A program made the translations under genes and the position numbers. A stretch of 64,000 nt of DNA from the NCBI GenBank assembly GCA_937997345.1, contig CALKTD010000027.1, forward strand, positions 58,116 to 122,115, written 5' to 3'. The notes under the pieces were generated by a model. The model searched no databases and was not told the origin of the DNA. It saw only the letters and a program-made list of their open reading frames with translations. The number at the start of each line of letters is the position of its first letter. Within the stretch, counting starts at the first letter, position 1. Below, in pieces: positions 42,997-50,376 of this stretch. The stretch is from an uncultured Atopobium sp. (lineage in GTDB: Bacteria; Actinomycetota; Coriobacteriia; Coriobacteriales; Atopobiaceae).

Positions 42997-44643
42997 CTAG
43001 TCCTCTGGAACGGTGTAATCGGAACTAGAGGTATCAATATCGACATCAAAGAAGTGATAAATCAAGTTTCCAACCTTAGCGTTCTTGACGTACTTCTTAG
43101 CGACAAAGGAGTTCTTTGGCCAGTACAGAGGAAGTGTAGCGAAGTCTGTACGAGTCAGCAGGTTATCTGCGTCTTTGTAATCCTCTGTCCTCTTGTCCTT
43201 GTTGGACTCGGAGCGACCCTCAACAAGAAGCTTGTCAAACTCTGGGTTGTTATAGAAGGAAGACTTCTTTGCAGCGTTAGTGCTGTAGAAGTAGGTGTAC
43301 ATGTGCTGATCGCCATCAGCAAACAGTGGATACCAACCAAGGGTAGTAATCTGAAGGTTACCTGCAGCCCAGTCTGTGTTCCAAACTGCGTTGTCCTCTA
43401 CCTGGACATCAAGGGTAACGCCGATCTTGCTCCAGTACTCCTGGACAGCAACAAGGAGTTTCTCGTAAGACTTTCTAACCTTTGCAGAAAGCTTAAGGTT
43501 AGTGACACCAGCCTCAGCAAGAAGAGACTTAGCTTTCTCTGGATCGTACTCAAAAGCAGGAGCGCTCTTGTCGTAACCAGGAGTTGCTGGTGCAAGCCAT
43601 CCGCTTGCAACGGTGCCGTTACCAGAAGCAATGTTGTCAACAAGCTCCTGGCGGTTAATCGCCAAGGAAAGTGCCTGGCGGACCTTAGCATCAGTAAGCT
43701 CAAAACCCTCTTTGAGGTTGAGGTTGATGAAGTTAACACCAAGGGTCTGATATGCAGTAATCAGGTCCTTGACGTCAGCATCACTTGAATACTGCTGGTA
43801 CAGAGAAGATGGAAGATCGCAGAAGTCAATATCGTTGTTCTTGAAAGCAAGCAGCTGAGTATTAGAGTCATCGTAGTAGTGAATACGAATCTCATCCAGA
43901 GCAGGCTTGCCGTCATGGTAGTCATCAAAGCGCTCAAGAACAACCTCGGTAGTATCATCGTTGCTCTTAATCTTGTATTTACCAGTACCAATGAGGTTAG
44001 TACCAGTACCCCAATCAGTACCAGCAGCCTCACAAGCCTTCTCTGGGAAGATGCAGGCATAAGGGATACCAAGAACGCTTACAAAAACAATGTAAGGCTC
44101 AGAAAGTGTAAAGGTGAAGTGAGTATCATCCTGAACAGTCAGGCCCTCAAGCTCAGTTGCCTTACCAGCAAGCATCTCTGGAGCACCCTTGATCTTGTCA
44201 AAGAAGCTGGTGGAGAGAGCCTTGGTCTCTGGCTTAAACATACGCTCAAAGGTGTACTTAACGTCCTTTGCGGTCAAAGTAGTACCGTCATGGAACTTAA
44301 TACCCTCTTTGAGCTCGCACTTAAGAGTGACGCCATCGGACTCAAAGGTTGGGATCTCTTTAAGCAGGCATGTGACAAGCTCATTATCCTCAGTCCAACG
44401 AAGCAAAGACTCACAAACAGAGTCTGCAACACATGCGGACTGTGAGTTGTTTGCACGCTGCATATCAAGGCCCTGCTTAGAGTTTGCAGAACCATAGCGA
44501 AGAATCTTCTTCTTATCAGATGCCTGAGTAGTATCAGTGGAGGAAGAGTTGCAGCCAGCCAGCATCATAGATGCGCCACCACCAGCCGCTACCATACCTG
44601 ATGCCTTCAAAAAATTACGACGGCTTAGTGAGTTCTCCAGCAT
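42997..44643 (-). CDS. oppA: Oligopeptide-binding lipoprotein OppA
   Basis: A 548-residue SBP_bac_5 lipoprotein with Tat-type signal SRRNFLKAS (7-15) and lipobox LAGC with Cys31, then a Ser/Thr-rich linker. Family motifs include LKCELKEGIKFHDG and AKVRQALSLAINRQ. It is the first gene of the opp operon and resembles the orphan binding protein at 37023-38627. A long leader with palindromic A/T-rich elements suggests transcriptional control. Confidence 0.92.
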   Translation of the reverse strand: MLENSLSRRNFLKASGMVAAGGGASMMLAGCNSSSTDTTQASDKKKILRYGSANSKQGLDMQRANNSQSACVADSVCESLLRWTEDNELVTCLLKEIPTFESDGVTLKCELKEGIKFHDGTTLTAKDVKYTFERMFKPETKALSTSFFDKIKGAPEMLAGKATELEGLTVQDDTHFTFTLSEPYIVFVSVLGIPYACIFPEKACEAAGTDWGTGTNLIGTGKYKIKSNDDTTEVVLERFDDYHDGKPALDEIRIHYYDDSNTQLLAFKNNDIDFCDLPSSLYQQYSSDADVKDLITAYQTLGVNFINLNLKEGFELTDAKVRQALSLAINRQELVDNIASGNGTVASGWLAPATPGYDKSAPAFEYDPEKAKSLLAEAGVTNLKLSAKVRKSYEKLLVAVQEYWSKIGVTLDVQVEDNAVWNTDWAAGNLQITTLGWYPLFADGDQHMYTYFYSTNAAKKSSFYNNPEFDKLLVEGRSESNKDKRTEDYKDADNLLTRTDFATLPLYWPKNSFVAKKYVKNAKVGNLIYHFFDVDIDTSSSDYTVPED

Positions 44644-44783
44644 ATTAACCCTTCTTTCTTATTAAAACGATTTATAAGACAACCCTGCTGGGGTAAGATA
44701 ACTATACAAAACAATTACCAGTATCTACCTATATATACCTAGAATGAAATAGATATGAAACATTAAATTGTGACGATAACAGC

Positions 44784-44834
44784 AAAATCTATTCACCTGC
44801 ACTTTTTGTCAAATCATATAGGATTTACCTATAT
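44784..44834 (-). promoter_or_regulatory. opp promoter with palindromic operator
   Basis: On the minus strand a consensus TTGACA (-35; 44807-44812) is followed after 17 bp by GATTTT (-10; 44784-44789). Three bases upstream of the -35 lies the perfect 7-5-7 palindrome ATATAGG-N5-CCTATAT (44816-44834). Partial copies (ACCTATAT, ATACCTAG) recur near 44732-44747 in the leader. A second small palindrome, GGACATTTGTCC, lies about 28 bp further upstream. Confidence 0.55.
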
Positions 44835-44892
44835 ACAAAGATAAATAATGACTAAGCATTTTTGGACATTTGTCCATTATGTCCATAAAAAT

Positions 44893-44923
44893 ATTGGCAG
44901 GTACCAAAGCGATACCTGCCAAT
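44893..44923 (-). terminator. Terminator of the LPNTG surface protein gene
   Basis: Eleven-base perfect stem ATTGGCAGGTA / TACCTGCCAAT followed by ATTTTTATGG on the minus strand, 32 nt after the stop codon. Confidence 0.85.
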
Positions 44924-44955
44924 ACAAATACCTGTAACGAGAAGCACTCTCTGTC

Positions 44956-46674
44956 TTAGTGCTTACGCTTCATAAGTCCAGCGGCTGTCAAAGCAGATGC
45001 ACCCATAACCATAAGTGGCATTACCAGAAGCTCTTCACCTGTATTTGGAAGCTGTGCCTTCTTCTTTTCCTTCTTCTCTTTTACTGGAGAAGCAGAATTG
45101 GAAGGCTCTTCTGGAGCTGGCGTTGGTGTTGGAGCTGGAGTATCAGACTCAACAGTTAGGGTAACTGTCTTTGCTGCCTCATAGTCATTACCTGCAGCTG
45201 CAGCATTACCGTTGAAGTAATAGTAATACGTAACGGAGTATACGCCAGGAGTCTTAGAAATCTCTTCTGCCTTCTGAGCAACAGTTGCTGCATCCATGGT
45301 TGCTGTATCAAGCACAACAGCACCACTCTGATCAACAACCTTAACGCGAGCATCAGCAGAACCGGCAGCAGGGGTAACCTGACCGGCACTGTGATCAACC
45401 ATAGCATCAAGGTTATCAAGGATGGACCAAGAATCCTGGTTAGCGGTAATAGTGCTCTCGTGTGCAGTAACTACCTGTCTGAGCTCTGTATACAGAGGAG
45501 AGATGACGCCGTTATTAAGATCAAGAGCATCAGTAGAGTTTTCAGAAGCATTGATAACAAGGTTGTTGCTGGAAAGAGAAGTGTACGAATACTCCTGATA
45601 CACATCATCCGTAAGGTCATTATCAACAGCAAGCTGCCAGCCAGGAAGATTGAGGTACAGTCCACTATTGGAATTTCCAGTGTGAACTGAATAGCCATAA
45701 TCTCTCATGGCAGCCTTAATGTTGGTCAAATCAATGTAGTATGTACCGCCGGTATACAGTGCATCATTTTCTGTTGCGCTGTGGCGGTCTTCATACAGGA
45801 TATTGTCAACGTGAATATCACTTGCAGAAATAGTTGGCATGTAATTCCACTCGTCCTGTGGGATAGCGTAATAGCTACCATCAGGCCTAATAATTACGCC
45901 AAGATATTTCTTGTTGCTGCTAAGAATGGAGTTGTTTGTTCCCTCTTCCAGGACCTGCCTTGCAAATCTAACTGAAACACAAGGGTTTCCGTAAGAGGTT
46001 CTGTGATCAAGCAGGTACTGAGTAAGACCTACATAGTTGGTGCCATACAGATTAAGAGTAGAACCATTAGTAAGCGTCAGAGGGACGGTAAGTGTAATGG
46101 TTTCACCAGCAGCCAGGGAACCAGAAATAGAGATGGAACGCATTTCAGCATTGTCCTGACCAGCTGCCTGGTATGCAGCGTATGCATTAGCTGCAGGCTG
46201 AGAACCAGAACCGCCATTGAGTCCATTAATGTTCAGGTTAATTGCAGTTGCTGCATTAGTTGACGAGAAGGTAAATCCTGTTGCACGCAAATCGGGATTA
46301 GGGCTTGAGCTAGCATAATAAGTAAGTGGCAGCTGCATAATCTCGTTAACAGAAACTGGAGATGAAGAGATATTGGTAATCTTTACCACTGCCTGCAGAT
46401 TCTGATACTTATCAATATCTACAATAGAGCGGTTCATCTGAGTAGCGTCATTATCCTTATAAGCGTAGTTAGATGTCTGACCAGAAGCATCTGTAAAGTA
46501 AATAGAACGCTCGATAAGGCCATCTGCACTCACAGATGGTGACACATTAGTAGTAGTGCCGTTATAGAACGAATTGTTACTTGCAGCGTAAGCAATATTT
46601 GGCATAAAAATCAAAGCTGCCAAAAATGCAAACATAACAGCAAGAAAACTGCGGCTCTGCATCTTTGATGTCAT
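44956..46674 (-). CDS. LPNTG cell-wall-anchored surface protein
   Basis: A 572-residue secreted protein with a Sec signal peptide (hydrophobic core about residues 8-28, ending in AYA), a large Ser/Thr/Asn-rich extracellular region, a Pro-rich spacer (about 505-525), a Lys-rich stretch and the sortase signal LPNTG (542-546) followed by a TM and the basic tail KRKH. The extracellular part has immunoglobulin-like or adhesin-like strands but I cannot name the fold. No sortase gene is in the window. It lies downstream of rpsA with its own GGAGGA site and terminator. Confidence 0.88.
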   Translation of the reverse strand: MTSKMQSRSFLAVMFAFLAALIFMPNIAYAASNNSFYNGTTTNVSPSVSADGLIERSIYFTDASGQTSNYAYKDNDATQMNRSIVDIDKYQNLQAVVKITNISSSPVSVNEIMQLPLTYYASSSPNPDLRATGFTFSSTNAATAINLNINGLNGGSGSQPAANAYAAYQAAGQDNAEMRSISISGSLAAGETITLTVPLTLTNGSTLNLYGTNYVGLTQYLLDHRTSYGNPCVSVRFARQVLEEGTNNSILSSNKKYLGVIIRPDGSYYAIPQDEWNYMPTISASDIHVDNILYEDRHSATENDALYTGGTYYIDLTNIKAAMRDYGYSVHTGNSNSGLYLNLPGWQLAVDNDLTDDVYQEYSYTSLSSNNLVINASENSTDALDLNNGVISPLYTELRQVVTAHESTITANQDSWSILDNLDAMVDHSAGQVTPAAGSADARVKVVDQSGAVVLDTATMDAATVAQKAEEISKTPGVYSVTYYYYFNGNAAAAGNDYEAAKTVTLTVESDTPAPTPTPAPEEPSNSASPVKEKKEKKKAQLPNTGEELLVMPLMVMGASALTAAGLMKRKH

Positions 46675-46762
46675 AGGCGTATTCCTCCTCAGAATAAAAA
46701 CTTAACGTTATGTTTTCGCATTAAGATACTGTTGAAGGAATGGAGATATTTGTTGCTCACAT

Positions 46763-46796
46763 AAAAAAGAGACGCCATCTTTCGACGACGTCTCTT
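46763..46796 (-). terminator. Terminator of rpsA
   Basis: Stem AAGAGACG / CGTCTCTT with a 14-nt loop and a run of six T on the minus strand, 28 nt after the rpsA stop codon. Confidence 0.85.
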
Positions 46797-46823
46797 GACA
46801 AATCTCTAGATGCGCAAAGTTCT

Positions 46824-48068
46824 CTACTCTGCAGCCTCTTCGGTTGCCTGTGCGTTAGCCTCAGAATTAACAAGGTGAGCCTCAAGATCAGCCTCAGCCT
46901 CAGCTGCTGCTGCCTCTGCTGCTGCGCGCTCCTCCTCTGGAAGTGGAGTGACCTCAATGTCAATGCCAAGGGTCTCTGCAGCTGCTTTCATAGACAGGGA
47001 GATACGACGACGGTCAAGATCAATCTCCATGACCTTTACCTGTACAACGTCGCCAACCTTGCAGACCTGAGATGGAGCGGTGACGTGCTGCTTAGCCATC
47101 TCGGAGATGTGGACGAGGCCCTCAACGCCGTTGCCAAGGTCAACAAATGCACCGAAGGTAACAAGCTTGGTGACAGTGCCCTCAATGATAGCGTCAACTG
47201 GGTACTTGGAAACAAGTACGCGCCATGGATCCTCGGAAGTCTGCTTGAGACCAAGGGAGATACGCTCACGGTTAAGGTCAACGTCGAGAACCTGAACCTC
47301 AACCTCCTGGCCAACCTTAACAACCTCAGATGGGTGGTTAACGTGGTTCCAAGAAAGCTCAGAGATGTGAACCAGGCCGTCAATGCCGCCAAGGTCAACA
47401 AATGCACCAAACTCAACAATGGAGGAAACGGTGCCCTTGAGCTTCATGCCAACCTGAAGCTTGCCCAGGATGTCCTGACGCTCTGCCTTACGAGCCTCCT
47501 CAAGAACAATACGGCGAGAAAGAACAACGTTGTTGCGGTTGCGATCCATCTCGATAACACGAGCCTCAATACGAGTGCCCATGAATGCACCAAGATCCTT
47601 GACGCGACGGAGGTCAACAAGGGATGCAGGCAGGAAGCCACGGAGGCCAATGTCAAGAATCAGGCCGCCCTTAACAACCTCAATAACCTCGCCCTCAACG
47701 GTCTCACCAGCGTTGAACTTATCCTCAACTGCCTTCCAAGCACGCTCGTACTCAGCACGCTTCTTGGAGAGAACCAGACGGCCCTCTTTGTCCTCTTTCT
47801 GAAGGACAAGAGCCTCGACGTCCTCACCCAGGGAGATGATCTCTGCGGGGTTAACGTCTTTACGAATAGAAAGCTCACGAGCAGGAATAACGCCCTCAGA
47901 CTTGTAGCCAATGTCTACGAGGACCTCATCGCGCTCAATCTTGACGACGGTGCCGTTGACAAGATCTCCCTCATCAAAATCGGTGACAGTGCCGTCAATC
48001 AGGCTGTTCATTTCCTCATCGGAAATTTCATCCAAAGAGAAGATGGACGAGTTCTGAATCTCACTCAA
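46824..48068 (-). CDS. rpsA: 30S ribosomal protein S1
   Basis: A 414-residue S1 protein with four S1 RNA-binding repeats (starting about residues 33, 121, 208 and 293; e.g. GTVSSIVEFGAFVDLGGIDGLVHISELSW and its later copy). Four repeats instead of six is usual for actinobacterial S1. An acidic Ala/Glu-rich tail ends the protein. The start is TTG at 48068 after GAAGGGG. That site can pair with GGCCCC in the leader to form a hairpin, which could hide it. Confidence 0.95.
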   Translation of the reverse strand: MSEIQNSSIFSLDEISDEEMNSLIDGTVTDFDEGDLVNGTVVKIERDEVLVDIGYKSEGVIPARELSIRKDVNPAEIISLGEDVEALVLQKEDKEGRLVLSKKRAEYERAWKAVEDKFNAGETVEGEVIEVVKGGLILDIGLRGFLPASLVDLRRVKDLGAFMGTRIEARVIEMDRNRNNVVLSRRIVLEEARKAERQDILGKLQVGMKLKGTVSSIVEFGAFVDLGGIDGLVHISELSWNHVNHPSEVVKVGQEVEVQVLDVDLNRERISLGLKQTSEDPWRVLVSKYPVDAIIEGTVTKLVTFGAFVDLGNGVEGLVHISEMAKQHVTAPSQVCKVGDVVQVKVMEIDLDRRRISLSMKAAAETLGIDIEVTPLPEEERAAAEAAAAEAEADLEAHLVNSEANAQATEEAAE

Positions 48069-48211
48069 AGGTGGACCCCTTCCAAAACGGGGCCCCGGTC
48101 AACATGGTTGCTGCCAGAGTGCCAATACGTGGACTTCTCTACTCGGAAACTTACATGCTCTCGGGGGCCAACAGATACAGTGCATGGCTTGACGCCACAC
48201 AGGCAATAGGA

Positions 48212-48250
48212 TAGCGCTCTTCGGCTGATTAAACAAGCCAAAGAGCGCTA
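48212..48250. terminator. Hairpin upstream of rpsA
   Basis: Ten-base stem TAGCGCTCTT / AAGAGCGCTA with an inner GGCT / AGCC stem. The plus-strand side is followed by ACTTTTGC and the minus-strand side by no T-run. On the minus strand it falls 75 nt after the HMA protein stop, so it may end that transcript, or be part of the long rpsA leader. Confidence 0.5.
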
Positions 48251-48324
48251 CTTTTGCACAGCTATTACGCAAGTTTTACAAAATTTCTTCAAAGTTTGTT
48301 TCTTGCAAGATGGTTATGTTGTGC

Positions 48325-48717
48325 TTACGCAAGAAGGCGGTAGCCCTCTTTTTCTACGACAGCTCGATACGTATCAACATTAATTGGATTTTTGCTGAGG
48401 ATACGTGCCTGACCACCGGCTAGAGTAACCTGCGCCCATGTTCCCTCAATACTATCGAGGGCTCGAGTCACGTGATTGACGCAGTTCTGGCAAGTCATAC
48501 CACCAATCTCAAATGTCTGAACATAGGGGTAATGAGACTCATCTTTGTCTTCTGGTCCATCTGCAGCAGCAACTTGCTCTGTATTACAGGTAGTAACACC
48601 TGTTCCCTCATCAGAGCAGCAGCCTTTTTTGCCCGCAGCAATTCCATAAACACGATAACCCGCAAAACCGCAAACAGCTACAACAGCAAGAATAACAATG
48701 ATATTGATTGGTGACAT
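48325..48717 (-). CDS. Membrane-anchored Cys-rich protein with heavy-metal-associated domain
   Basis: A 130-residue protein made of a single N-terminal TM (5-26), a Lys/Cys patch KKGCC (30-34) with Cys44, an acidic linker (45-62), and an HMA domain with the copper-type ligand pair MTCQNC (Cys76, Cys79). The TM-plus-Cys layout resembles the small FeoB-associated Cys-rich membrane proteins. Joining it to an HMA domain suggests a membrane-tethered metal chaperone. Topology is likely N-out with the HMA domain inside. It lies downstream of flavodoxin and DUF3793 genes. Confidence 0.75.
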   Translation of the reverse strand: MSPINIIVILAVVAVCGFAGYRVYGIAAGKKGCCSDEGTGVTTCNTEQVAAADGPEDKDESHYPYVQTFEIGGMTCQNCVNHVTRALDSIEGTWAQVTLAGGQARILSKNPINVDTYRAVVEKEGYRLLA

Positions 48718-48826
48718 ACAAACTTCCCTTCTGTTGTTGTTTTACTACCCACCATTTTCTAAATTATTCAAAAAATGATGTTTTTCTCGCTAAATTTAAC
48801 AGCAACAGCAAAAATCGTAATGCAGC

Positions 48827-49231
48827 TTAAGCGGAAAGCTTTGCGCCAAGGCCACGGAGAGCCTCAAGAGCATCGTCATCTGGCTCAAGGTTGCAGATAA
48901 AGGTCTCAATAACGTTGACGCCCTCTGCCTCAGCATTCTGCTTCCAGGTCTCCATCCAGTCACCGGTTCCCCAGTCGTAAGAGCCAAAGAGAGCGGTTGG
49001 CTTCTGTCCAAGCTTGCCGGCGCAATCGTTGAAAAGCTCCTCAAAATCAGGATCAAGCTCCTCGTCACCCATAGCAGGGCAACCAAAAGCAAATGCATCG
49101 TACTGATCGCACATATCTGCAGAAAACTCAGAAGACTCAATAGCCTCGGTGTCTGCTGCGCTTGCAAGCTCTTTTGCCATTGCCTCAGTATTGCCCGTCA
49201 TGGACCAATACACAACTGCTACTTTACTCAT
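48827..49231 (-). CDS. Short-chain flavodoxin
   Basis: A 134-residue flavodoxin. The FMN phosphate loop is WSMTGNTEA (9-17), the GCPAMGDEELD segment is the 50s loop and LFGSYDWGTGDWM is the 90s FMN loop. Length and low pI fit the short-chain class. Flavodoxin replaces ferredoxin under iron shortage in many anaerobes, which suits the iron/metal neighbours. An AAGGAGGAAA site precedes the ATG. Confidence 0.93.
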   Translation of the reverse strand: MSKVAVVYWSMTGNTEAMAKELASAADTEAIESSEFSADMCDQYDAFAFGCPAMGDEELDPDFEELFNDCAGKLGQKPTALFGSYDWGTGDWMETWKQNAEAEGVNVIETFICNLEPDDDALEALRGLGAKLSA

Positions 49232-49315
49232 ACATTTCCTCCTTCTGTGTCCAGGTTCCCCCTGGAAAACTACACATTACTTTCAATACCTCAACAAGAA
49301 ATCCAAGCACACCCC

Positions 49316-50062
49316 TTATGCAACCTGACATTTCTTGGTATTGCCATACGATGAGAGAATCTGCGCTAAAGATTCCCCTTGATAAAAACGATGCTTGCAC
49401 CGGTCTTCTGCATCTTTAAGTCTCTCGAGGCGCAGGCGAGTTTCTTCCGTGTTGTCATAAACTTTCCAAGCACCAGTAAAAAGCTCAGACTGTCCATTCA
49501 TAAAGCCCTGAACATCAGCAAGTGGATAGCCCAGTACCAGTCCAATCTCGTGCGGAAACGCGGCTTTTCTTGCGTGAAAAGCAAAAATTCTTGAACGCAT
49601 GCTCTTCATCAACGCCTGCGCTGACTCAGTGGAATGACCAAATGCAGCCAGAAACTCACAGTGCTCTGGTTTGGCGAGAATATCCTCAACAAGCTCAGGT
49701 CTATAGGCAACAAACGTCACCTTTCCACCAGAAATAGCAGAGGTAGCAAGGAGCGTTACCCCAAACAGTGAGAGTTCGTGAGTAGCGTTGCATAGAAATG
49801 CCCTCAGAGTTGGGTCGGTGCAAATGAGACTTGTGCAAGAGCTACAAGACTTGTGGGATGCAAATGAAAAGAGCGCGGCTGGCTTGACGTGAGCAATAAC
49901 ACCAGCAGCACAGCGAACAAACGTTGTAGCAAAATCGTGACAGAGCTCGGGGGTATACGCTCTCCCAGCATCATTGAAAGCAGGCTTTTTATCAGCAGAA
50001 TATGTACAGGGAGAAGTAACGTCTAGGAGCAATGAATTCTCAAAAGAAGTAAGACAATCCAT
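49316..50062 (-). CDS. DUF3793 family protein
   Basis: A 248-residue protein that I assign to DUF3793, mainly from the C-terminal motif HEIGLVLGYPLADVQGFM (about 176-193). Relatives are found in anaerobic Firmicutes and Coriobacteria, often next to flavodoxin and iron-uptake genes; the function is unknown. The protein is rich in Cys in its first half (CSSCTSLIC, about 78-86). It lies 84 bp upstream of flavodoxin. Its ribosome binding site AAGGGAGC is exactly complementary to GCTCCCTT in the loop of the terminator of the small RNA encoded just ahead of it. Confidence 0.75.
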   Translation of the reverse strand: MDCLTSFENSLLLDVTSPCTYSADKKPAFNDAGRAYTPELCHDFATTFVRCAAGVIAHVKPAALFSFASHKSCSSCTSLICTDPTLRAFLCNATHELSLFGVTLLATSAISGGKVTFVAYRPELVEDILAKPEHCEFLAAFGHSTESAQALMKSMRSRIFAFHARKAAFPHEIGLVLGYPLADVQGFMNGQSELFTGAWKVYDNTEETRLRLERLKDAEDRCKHRFYQGESLAQILSSYGNTKKCQVA

Positions 50063-50082
50063 ACCGTACTTGCTCCCTTCTT

Positions 50083-50185
50083 AAAAATGCGCCGTCGACT
50101 AAAAGGGAGCCGACGGCGCCTGGATTCCGGACCCTTGGAGAGGGGAAAGGTTCCGGGCTGATAAAGCAATTTTGTTAGAACTAGC
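50083..50185 (-). ncRNA. Candidate small RNA 1 with C-rich loop
   Basis: Unannotated, noncoding and strongly structured. Minus-strand order: a shared GGTTAACTT element (50209-50217), an A/T-rich start zone with TATATA (50192-50197), a hairpin at 50127-50156 (CCGGA/TCCGG, one mismatch, CCTT/AAGG, loop TCCCCTCTCC), and a terminator stem GCGCCGTCG / CGACGGCGC (50089-50119) followed by ATTTTT. The 5' end is approximate because no good -35 is visible. The second copy at 55541-55661 keeps the loop but not the stem sequences, which argues for RNA function. It lies between the P-type ATPase gene and DUF3793, so it could also be read as a leader of DUF3793. Confidence 0.5.
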
Positions 50186-50294
50186 TCCTGTTATATAAAA
50201 CCCTTAACAAGTTAACCTCTTCTAACTATTTAAAGTGTAAGCCTTAGCTAACTAAATGCAAGAGAAAACTCAAAATATTTTTACTTTTTGACAG

Positions 50295-50335
50295 GAAAAA
50301 GCTCCCGCCTCTTACTAATAAGAAACGGGAGCTTT
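50295..50335 (-). terminator. Terminator of the P-type ATPase operon
   Basis: Ten-base stem AAAGCTCCCG / CGGGAGCTTT with an inner TCTTA / TAAGA stem, followed by TTTTTCC on the minus strand, 41 nt after the stop codon. Confidence 0.88.
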
Positions 50336-50376
50336 AACGCAATCTAAAAAACGTTTTGTTGACGCACAAGTGCGTT

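Larger units (their letters stand above)
44644..44955. other. Intergenic region between the LPNTG protein gene and oppA
   Basis: This 312-bp A/T-rich stretch holds, in minus-strand order, the terminator of the surface-protein gene (44893-44923), a TGGACAT/ATGTCCA inverted repeat (about 44861-44883), the opp promoter and operator, and an oppA leader of about 130 nt. I see no open reading frame worth calling. Confidence 0.6.

Noticed and set aside
44727..44840. Tandem ACCTATATA-like repeats as a repeat array
   Set aside because: Only a few imperfect copies exist in A/T-rich promoter DNA; an operator explanation is simpler.
46740..48209. Long plus-strand frame of 489 codons
   Set aside because: It lies antisense to rpsA, whose product is unmistakable. 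Its translation is Leu/Asn-rich without family features and there is no good ribosome binding site; it is a by-product of rpsA codon use.
48069..48211. Possible tRNA or small stable RNA in the GC-rich stretch before rpsA
   Set aside because: No cloverleaf, T-arm consensus or CCA end could be drawn on either strand; it is better explained as the rpsA leader.
50083..50217. Reading the C-rich element as a known riboswitch (Mn, NiCo, cobalamin or M-box)
   Set aside because: None of the conserved cores of those classes that I know is present, and the second copy at 55541-55661 has no gene downstream on its strand, so a plain riboswitch reading does not fit both copies.
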